A stretch of DNA of 29,468 nucleotides, taken from contig WRLS01000004.1 of NCBI GenBank assembly GCA_009776345.1, forward strand, positions 1 through 29,468. Direction: 5' to 3'. Positions 23,945 through 29,468 of the stretch are shown here, piece by piece. The notes under the pieces were generated by a model. It ran no database searches and was not told where the DNA came from. It saw nothing but the letters and a program-made list of their open reading frames with translations. This stretch comes from Oscillospiraceae bacterium (GTDB lineage: Bacteria > Bacillota > Clostridia > Oscillospirales > Ruminococcaceae). The number at the start of each line of letters is the position of its first letter. Position 1 is the stretch's first letter. The translations under genes were made by a program, and so were the position numbers.

Positions 23945-24997
23945 ATGAAAACAAAACGTATAGTAATATCGGTCCTCGTATTATCCCTTGTATTTATTTT
24001 GACCTCATGCAGCAGCGGCAGCAGCCGCAGCGGGGGCGCGGACAGCTTCTCCATGAATCAGACAGCGGCGGCGGCACCGCGTATGTCGGCGATGGGGGAC
24101 ATTGCGTATAACGAAGCCGCGGCTGAGCGGGAAATGATCGCGTATGATGACGCGGACATGGGCGGCGGTTTTATAGCCGGTGTCTTGCCCGAGATCCCCG
24201 AGGCGGATACGATGCCCGCGCCATCTTACGCAAGCAGGATGATTATTACAACTTGGGATATCCAAATGCAGACGATGGAGTTTGAACAAGGGCTGACGGA
24301 TATCAGGGAAATAGTGGACAGGTTCGGCGGGTTCATCTCCGATTCATATGTACAGGGCGATTCACTCCTCGATAAAGGGAGCGGGCGGCGCCACGCAAGG
24401 TTCACGGCGCGTATCCCGTCCGGACGGTTGGATGAGTTTGTCGGCGGGATAGGCGGTTTGTTCCATATCACAAGCCAGCAGGAAACCGGGCGGGATATCA
24501 CGGATTCCTACTACGACAATGAATCCCGCCTGGCATCCCTGCGCATACAGGAGCGCTGGCTGCTCGATATGATGGAGAGCGCCGAGGAGCTTCAATACCT
24601 AATCGAGATCAGGCGGGAGCTTTCCAGCGTGCAGTATCAGCTCGACAGCCATATGTCGTCAAAGCTGCGCATGGAAAACGATGTTGCAATGTCCACGGTA
24701 ATTTTAAGCATCAATGAGGTACAAGAATATACCGAGCGCAAGCCGCTGTCCTTCGGTGAACGCATATTTAGCGCCATTAACGGCTCTATGCGCTCATTTG
24801 GGGTTTTCCTGCAGAACGCGATAATCGCTTTTATCTGGTCGGCACCGTTCCTGCTTCTCCTGGGGCTGATGATGGTTATAATCATCTTTGTTATACTGCC
24901 CGGGTCGAGGAAGCGGCGCGGTAAAAAGCTTTCGGGAAATACCCCCGCCGTAAACGCAAAAGATGAAACAAAGGACAGCACTGAGGAAGGCAAGTAG
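23945..24997 (+). CDS. DUF4349-domain lipoprotein with C-terminal membrane segment
   Basis: This 350-residue protein starts with a lipoprotein signal peptide; lipobox LTSC puts the lipidated cysteine at residue 22. A low-complexity Ser/Gly/Ala stretch follows. The DUF4349 domain covers about residues 95-275, with ITTWDIQMQT, RFGGFISDS, FTARIPSGRLDEF and DITDSYYDNESRLASL, and a helical, probably coiled-coil part. Near the C-terminus a strong transmembrane segment (FIWSAPFLLLLGLMMVIIIFVIL) is followed by a basic tail. Function is unknown for the family. ATG 23945 is chosen from AGGTG at 23935-23939 and the signal peptide; an upstream extension of the frame would run through the tRNA terminator. 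It ends 3 bases before the TtcA-like gene. Confidence 0.85.
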   Translation: MKTKRIVISVLVLSLVFILTSCSSGSSRSGGADSFSMNQTAAAAPRMSAMGDIAYNEAAAEREMIAYDDADMGGGFIAGVLPEIPEADTMPAPSYASRMIITTWDIQMQTMEFEQGLTDIREIVDRFGGFISDSYVQGDSLLDKGSGRRHARFTARIPSGRLDEFVGGIGGLFHITSQQETGRDITDSYYDNESRLASLRIQERWLLDMMESAEELQYLIEIRRELSSVQYQLDSHMSSKLRMENDVAMSTVILSINEVQEYTERKPLSFGERIFSAINGSMRSFGVFLQNAIIAFIWSAPFLLLLGLMMVIIIFVILPGSRKRRGKKLSGNTPAVNAKDETKDSTEEGK

Positions 24998-25000
24998 CTT

Positions 25001-25714
25001 ATGCAGGAAATCACGGGATGCATCCGTAAGGCGGCGGCGCAGTATAAAATGATCTCCCCCGGCGATAAAATAGCGGTGGGCGTAAGCGGCGGCAAGGATT
25101 CCATGGCGCTGCTGGCCGGGCTGGCAAAGCTTCGGGAATTCTCAGACATACCGTTTGAGGTTATGGGCATCACGGTTGACCCGCGCTTCGGCGGCATAGA
25201 TACGGACTACAGCGCGGTCGAAAGCTGGTGCAGTGGGCGCGGCATCGCGTATATAATCCGCCGAAGCGAGCTTGGCACGATAATTTTTGAGGAGCGCAAG
25301 GAAAAGAACCCATGCAGCCTTTGCGCCAGGATGCGCCGAGGAATGCTCCACGACATGGCCAAAGAGCATGGCTGTAATAAACTGGCGCTCGGGCATAACT
25401 GCGACGACGCGGTGGAAACCCTGCTTATGAATTTATGCTACGAGGGCAGAATTGCCTGCTTCCAGCCCGTGACATGGCTTTCCCGCAAAGAGCTTACTGT
25501 CATCCGCCCGCTGATTTTTATGCGGGAGCGCGATGTGCGCAACGCCGTCGCGCGGGAGGGCATCCCCATTGTAAAAAGCGCCTGCCCCGCAGACACAGGC
25601 ACCTCCCGCCAGGATATGAAGCAGTGGCTGGAGGTGCTTGAGAAAACGAAATTCCCGGGGCTGCGCAAAAAGGTTTTCGGCGCGATGCTGCGCGGGCATA
25701 TCAGTAACTGGTAA
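25001..25714 (+). CDS. TtcA-like PP-loop tRNA thiolation enzyme
   Basis: This 237-residue PP-loop ATPase resembles TtcA, which makes 2-thiocytidine at tRNA position 32. The PP-loop SGGKDS is at 29-34. Three cysteines match the TtcA iron-sulfur ligands: C105 and C108 in CSLC and C195 in KSACPADTG. LGHNCDDAVETLLMNL is also typical. It is shorter than E. coli TtcA, as usual for Firmicutes relatives, and a different tRNA substrate is possible. It follows the DUF4349 gene by 3 bases with GAGGAAGG upstream, so the two are probably co-transcribed. Confidence 0.85.
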   Translation: MQEITGCIRKAAAQYKMISPGDKIAVGVSGGKDSMALLAGLAKLREFSDIPFEVMGITVDPRFGGIDTDYSAVESWCSGRGIAYIIRRSELGTIIFEERKEKNPCSLCARMRRGMLHDMAKEHGCNKLALGHNCDDAVETLLMNLCYEGRIACFQPVTWLSRKELTVIRPLIFMRERDVRNAVAREGIPIVKSACPADTGTSRQDMKQWLEVLEKTKFPGLRKKVFGAMLRGHISNW

Positions 25715-25728
25715 GTTTTTTGGAGGGC

Positions 25729-28074
25729 ATGAGCTTGGACTACACATCCCTGAAGCGGCGCGCGCTGGAGCGTTATTTTCACAAAATGAACGCGGAGCAA
25801 AAACGCGCGGTGTTCCATACGGACGGCCCGCTTCTTGTTTTAGCGGGAGCTGGGAGCGGCAAAACGACCGTGCTGATCGGCAGGGCCGAGAATATGGTGC
25901 GCTTTGGCTGTGCGTACCACAGCGCGCGTGTGCCGCAAAATATCGGCGGTGAGGGGCTTAACGCACTGCGTGAATACGCGGAAAACGGCACGGGCGATGA
26001 AAACGAAATCGCCGCGCTCATCGCCGACAGCCCTGTAAAGCCATGGAATATCCTGGCGATAACATTTACAAACAAGGCCGCCGGGGAGCTGAAATCCCGC
26101 CTGGAGGAACGCCTTGGAGCTGTTGCAAGGGATATCCACGCTTCCACCTTCCACTCGCTGTGCGTCAGGATACTGCGCAGGGAAGCCGAGGCAATCGGCT
26201 ACGACAGAAGCTTCACGATTTACGATACCGATGACTGCCTGCGCGTTGTCAAGGACGGGCTGCGCGAAAACAGGATCGACGATAAGCTTTTACCGGCAAG
26301 GGCAGCGCTCACCGCAATCAGCCGCGCGAAGGACACGATGACAGATCCCGATGAGTTTGCGGCTAAAACACAGGGCGACTACCGCCTTTCGCAGGTCGCG
26401 AAAGTTTACAAATACTATCAAAACGTATTAAAAGCCGCAAACGCCATGGACTTCGACGACCTCATCTGCAACACTGTCAGGGTTTTTGAAAAGCATCCGC
26501 AGGCGCTGGATTATTACCGCGGGCGCTTTCGGTACATAATGGTGGACGAGTACCAGGACACAAACCAAGTGCAGTACCGCCTGGTGAGCTTGCTTGCGGG
26601 CGGGCATAAAAACCTCTGCGTGGTCGGGGACGACGACCAGAGCATCTATAAATTCAGGGGCGCGACGATCGAGAATATCTTGAGCTTCGAGGAGCAGTTC
26701 AGCGGCGCGGCGGTCATCAGGCTCGAACAAAACTACCGCTCCACCCAAAACATCCTCACCGCCGCCAACAGCGTCATTGCCAACAATACATCGCGGAAAG
26801 GCAAAAACCTCTGGACAAGCGGGGAAAGCGGCGATAAGCTGAAAATTATCCGCGCCGCGGACGAAACAGAGGAAGCCCGCGCCGTGGTTGAAGCTGTTTT
26901 GCGAGGTGTAAAGGGCGGCGGCAGGTTTTCCGGCAATGCCGTGCTTTACCGCATGAACGCGCAGTCTAACGCTTTGGAACGTGCTTTTGCCAAAAGCGGG
27001 ATGCCGTACCGTATTGTAGGCGGCCTGCGATTTTATGAGCGAAAAGAAATCAAGGATATTTTGGCGTACCTAAGTGTAATCGAAAACCCGGGCGACAGCC
27101 TGCGCCTGTTTAGGGTTATCAACGAACCGAAGCGCGGGATCGGCGGCTCGACCGTTGATACTGTTCTGGACATCGCGCAGAATATCGGCGAAACGCCTTA
27201 CTACGTCGTATGCCATGCCGATGAATACGCGCCGCTCTCCCGCAAAGCCGCGCCGCTTTTGGAGTTCGGGCGGATGATGGAAGGGCTGCGGGCATACTAT
27301 GGGGAGTATGGGCTGGACGGCCTACTCGATGTGCTGTTTGAGCGGACAGGCTATATGCGCTTTTTGGAGGCGCAGGGCTTTGAGGGGATAACGCGGATCG
27401 AGAATATAACGGAGCTAAAATCCAACATTTTAAAATACACGCAGGAAAACGAGGAAGCCTCACTCGGCGGCTTTCTGGAGGAAATCGCGCTCTATACCGA
27501 TATCGACAACTACGACCAAGGCGCGGACGCCATCGCGCTAATGACCGTACACGCCGCAAAAGGGTTGGAATTCGACAATGTATTCATCGCCGGGATGGAG
27601 GAAGGCATATTCCCCGGTCGGGCTTCAACAATGCGCCCCGACGAAATTGAGGAGGAGAGAAGGCTCGCGTATGTGGCGATAACCCGCGCAAAGCGTGAGC
27701 TTACAATCCTAAGTGCGGAGCGGCGCACGCTCTTCGGGCAAACGGCATACGGAAGGCCGTCCCGCTTTCTGGGCGAAATACCCGTGGAACTGACACAGCA
27801 GCAAAACCTAACCGCAGCAAAGCAGCCGCCCGCCGTAAAAATCCCGGCGAAAACTGCAAATATACACAAGACAGGAAACATTGGAGCCGCCCCGACGGCG
27901 CAAATAAATTTCGCTGACGGCGATTTGGTGCGGCACAAGGTTTTCGGCGAGGGCGTAGTGCTTTCGTCAAGGCAGATGGGCGGGGATATTCTAATAGAAG
28001 TAAACTTCGGCGGCGGGTTTGGCATAAAAAAACTTATGGCGAATTTCGCGCGGTTGGAGAAAGCGCAGCCGTAA
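25729..28074 (+). CDS. pcrA: UvrD/PcrA-type DNA helicase
   Basis: This protein of about 781 residues is a 3'-5' superfamily 1 helicase that acts in nucleotide excision repair and in clearing replication forks. All helicase motifs can be read in order: GAGSGKTT at 40-47, TFTNKAAGELKSRL, TFHSLCVRILRR, MVDEYQDTNQVQY, VVGDDDQSIYKFRGA, LEQNYRST, TVHAAKGLEFDNVF and YVAITRAKREL. The C-terminus has a Tudor-like part (DLVRHKVFGEGVV) typical of PcrA. The start is uncertain: ATG 25729 is only 2 bases after GGAGG, while TTG 25735 is 8 bases after it and TTG 25720 has no site. It follows the TtcA-like gene closely. Confidence 0.95.
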   Translation: MSLDYTSLKRRALERYFHKMNAEQKRAVFHTDGPLLVLAGAGSGKTTVLIGRAENMVRFGCAYHSARVPQNIGGEGLNALREYAENGTGDENEIAALIADSPVKPWNILAITFTNKAAGELKSRLEERLGAVARDIHASTFHSLCVRILRREAEAIGYDRSFTIYDTDDCLRVVKDGLRENRIDDKLLPARAALTAISRAKDTMTDPDEFAAKTQGDYRLSQVAKVYKYYQNVLKAANAMDFDDLICNTVRVFEKHPQALDYYRGRFRYIMVDEYQDTNQVQYRLVSLLAGGHKNLCVVGDDDQSIYKFRGATIENILSFEEQFSGAAVIRLEQNYRSTQNILTAANSVIANNTSRKGKNLWTSGESGDKLKIIRAADETEEARAVVEAVLRGVKGGGRFSGNAVLYRMNAQSNALERAFAKSGMPYRIVGGLRFYERKEIKDILAYLSVIENPGDSLRLFRVINEPKRGIGGSTVDTVLDIAQNIGETPYYVVCHADEYAPLSRKAAPLLEFGRMMEGLRAYYGEYGLDGLLDVLFERTGYMRFLEAQGFEGITRIENITELKSNILKYTQENEEASLGGFLEEIALYTDIDNYDQGADAIALMTVHAAKGLEFDNVFIAGMEEGIFPGRASTMRPDEIEEERRLAYVAITRAKRELTILSAERRTLFGQTAYGRPSRFLGEIPVELTQQQNLTAAKQPPAVKIPAKTANIHKTGNIGAAPTAQINFADGDLVRHKVFGEGVVLSSRQMGGDILIEVNFGGGFGIKKLMANFARLEKAQP

Positions 28075-28098
28075 ATTCACAGAGAGGATCGGCGTTTT

Positions 28099-29004
28099 AT
28101 GATTGACGTAAACCTGCTCGGGAGCGGCGGGATGGTCCCATTGCCGTGGCGAAAGCTTACATCCTTGCTTGTTCGGTATGAAGGCACCGGTGTCCTGCTG
28201 GATTGCGGGGAAGGCACGCAGGTCGCAATACGCGAGGCGGGCAGGGGCTTCCGCAGTATAGGAGTGATCCTGCTGACGCATTTCCATGCCGACCATACCG
28301 CGGGGCTTCCGGGCTTGCTGCTGACAATCGGCAACTCCGGGAGGACCGAGCCTGTAATTATTGCGGGTCCCAAGAATGTAGGCAAGGTTGTGGACTGCCT
28401 TCGCGTAATCGCGGCGCATCTGCCGTATGAAATCCGCTATATCGAAATTCCCGATTGCGGCGGGGATTTTCTCAGCATAGGCGACCTTCGCCTGTCCGCT
28501 TGCCCGGTGGAGCATTGGGTCACCTGCTTCGCGTATCGGTTCGACCTTCCGAGGCAGGGGCGCTTTCAGCCGGAGAAGGCACAGGCGCTGGGCATCCCCG
28601 TAAGGCAGTGGAAAGTTTTGCAAGGCGGCGGAGAAGTGGAGGTGCAGGGCAAAACAATCCCCCCGGGGGAGGTCCTCGGCCCCCCGCGCAAAGGCGTTTC
28701 GCTCTGCTACGCGACGGACCTGCGGCCTTCGTCAAAGCTGGCGGATTTCGCGAAAGGCGCCGACCTGTTCATCTGTGAAGGTATGTACGGCAGCGACGAG
28801 TACCGCGATAAGGCGCAGGAACACCGCCACTGCCTTTTTTCCGAAGCGGCACGGATGGCGAAAGGCGCGGGCGCGCGGGAGTTATGGCTTACCCATTTCA
28901 GCCCTGCGCTGCCGAACCCGCGGGATTTCATCCAAAGCGCGGCGGATATCTTCCCCAATGTTTTTGTTGATAAAAAAGAAACGGTTTTGAGGTTTGAGAC
29001 ATAA
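28099..29004 (+). CDS. rnz: Ribonuclease Z (tRNA 3' endonuclease)
   Basis: This 301-residue metallo-beta-lactamase-fold enzyme cuts the 3' trailer from tRNA precursors. The zinc motif H61-F-H-A-D-H is at 61-66. GEGTQ is at 37-41, and later come CPVEHWVTC, CYATDLRP, EGMYG and LTHFSPAL with the remaining metal ligands. The 24-base gap after pcrA has an AGAGAGG site. Since the tRNA-Cys in this window lacks an encoded CCA, it would be a natural substrate. It is the last gene of the pcrA unit before a strong new promoter. Confidence 0.94.
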   Translation: MIDVNLLGSGGMVPLPWRKLTSLLVRYEGTGVLLDCGEGTQVAIREAGRGFRSIGVILLTHFHADHTAGLPGLLLTIGNSGRTEPVIIAGPKNVGKVVDCLRVIAAHLPYEIRYIEIPDCGGDFLSIGDLRLSACPVEHWVTCFAYRFDLPRQGRFQPEKAQALGIPVRQWKVLQGGGEVEVQGKTIPPGEVLGPPRKGVSLCYATDLRPSSKLADFAKGADLFICEGMYGSDEYRDKAQEHRHCLFSEAARMAKGAGARELWLTHFSPALPNPRDFIQSAADIFPNVFVDKKETVLRFET

Positions 29005-29009
29005 AACAG

Positions 29010-29038
29010 TTGACATTAGCGCTGTATCATGATATTAT
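29010..29038 (+). promoter_or_regulatory. Promoter for riboswitch-controlled ATPase
   Basis: TTGACA at 29010-29015 and TATTAT at 29033-29038 are 17 bases apart. Transcription would begin shortly before the riboswitch aptamer. Confidence 0.85.
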
Positions 29039-29057
29039 ACCGTCAAAGTGATATATA

Positions 29058-29178
29058 CCCGTGGGGGAGTAGTTTGCGCGGCTGACGCGCGGCAAGTCAA
29101 CAACCGGTCGGCTTTCGGCCTGGCTTTGCCTTAAAAAACGAGACCCATGTGCGGTTTTCAGCCGCACATGGGTTTTTT
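29058..29178 (+). promoter_or_regulatory. yybP-ykoY (manganese) riboswitch
   Basis: The leader has the conserved parts of this family in order: GGGGAGTAG near 29063-29072, a variable hairpin GCGCGGCTGACGCGC, then GTCAACA, CCGGTCGGCTTTCGG, CCTGGCTTTGCC and CGAGACC near 29139-29145. The family is known to sense Mn2+ and often controls Mn2+ exporters such as P-type ATPases and MntP. Here it precedes a P-type ATPase gene, and the 3' part merges into a terminator. Binding by this copy is inferred. Confidence 0.9.
29144..29178 (+). terminator. Riboswitch-linked intrinsic terminator
   Basis: An 11-bp perfect stem CCCATGTGCGG/CCGCACATGGG (29144-29154 with 29162-29172) is followed by TTTTTT at 29173-29178. 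It begins in the conserved GAGACC of the aptamer, so aptamer folding and termination should compete. Confidence 0.85.
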
Positions 29179-29202
29179 GTTCGCAGAGAAAGAAGGGTAT
29201 GC

Positions 29203-29468
29203 ATGAACACAGAATTCTACAACAAAAGCATAGAGCAGTCACTGCGGGAGCTGGGTTCGGACATAGAGTCCGGGCTTACCTCCGAACAGGCGCAAAAGCG
29301 GCTGGAAACCCACGGCCCCAACCGCCTGCGCGGGGAGAAAAAAAAGCCCCTGCTGCTGCGGATTTTTGAGCAATTTAAAGATTTCCTCGTTATAATCCTG
29401 ATAATCGCGGCGGTAATTTCCATGCTGGTGGGCGACGGCGTAAAGGACGCTGTAATCATCATCGGCAT
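29203..29468 (+). CDS. P-type cation-transporting ATPase, N-terminal part (runs off window)
   Basis: The first 88 residues match a calcium/manganese-type P-type ATPase. They show the cation-transporter N-terminal domain (SIEQSLRELGSDIESGLTS, AQKRLETHGPNRL) and the first membrane helix (FLVIILIIAAVISMLVGD). ATG 29203 follows AGAAGGG. The catalytic DKTGT and ion-site helices lie outside the window, so the ion cannot be read from the protein. The upstream yybP-ykoY riboswitch points to Mn2+ export, with Ca2+ an alternative. Confidence 0.88.
   Translation, partial: MNTEFYNKSIEQSLRELGSDIESGLTSEQAQKRLETHGPNRLRGEKKKPLLLRIFEQFKDFLVIILIIAAVISMLVGDGVKDAVIIIG

Overview
The window looks like a chromosomal segment from a fairly GC-rich Clostridia-type (Firmicutes) bacterium, probably of the Oscillospiraceae/Ruminococcaceae kind. 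The reasons are a Gram-positive-style division and wall cluster (mraZ-rsmH-ftsL-spoVD/pbp-murE-murF-mraY-ftsW-murG), a class B penicillin-binding protein with PASTA repeats, strong AGGAGG-type ribosome sites, sigma-A promoters close to TTGACA/TATAAT, a sigma-G (sporulation) gene fragment, and a meso-DAP-type MurE. Lineage is inferred from gene content, not from a marker-gene comparison.

Layout. (1) 1-451: no gene; hairpin-rich repeats, then a promoter. (2) 452-7164: mutS, an RluA-family pseudouridine synthase and lysA run as a tight + strand operon, followed by an aldo/keto reductase with its own promoter and, convergent across a bidirectional terminator, a nucleotidyltransferase on the - strand. 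Two 90-bp copies of a repeat in opposite orientation (1-90 and 7351-7440) flank this block. (3) 7165-8198: about 1 kb without a credible gene, holding repeat copies and hairpins and ending in the promoter and probable MraZ operator of the division cluster. (4) 8199-19852: the dcw cluster, without murD between mraY and ftsW, and with an AT-rich islet (GNAT acetyltransferase plus a BrnT/BrnA-like toxin-antitoxin pair) between ftsW and murG. (5) 19952-20305: a sigG gene cut off after about 96 codons where it meets the 3' end of feoB. (6) 20268-22512: feoA-feoB on the - strand. (7) 22600-29004: a TSCPD-domain protein, exoA, tRNA-Cys, a DUF4349 lipoprotein, a TtcA-like PP-loop enzyme, pcrA and rnz. 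(8) 29010-29468: a promoter, a yybP-ykoY (manganese) riboswitch with terminator, and the first 88 codons of a P-type cation ATPase that runs off the window.

How the genes fit together. lysA uses meso-diaminopimelate, the same compound MurE adds to UDP-MurNAc-dipeptide. MurE, MurF, MraY and MurG are successive steps to lipid II, which FtsW and the PBP polymerise and crosslink at the septum with FtsL. mutS, exoA and pcrA are DNA repair genes but sit in separate transcription units. The most unusual parts are the truncated sigG, the toxin-antitoxin islet inside an essential gene cluster, and the inverted two-hairpin repeats. I found no CRISPR array, rRNA, transposase or phage gene, and no clear evidence of an entirely new multi-gene system.
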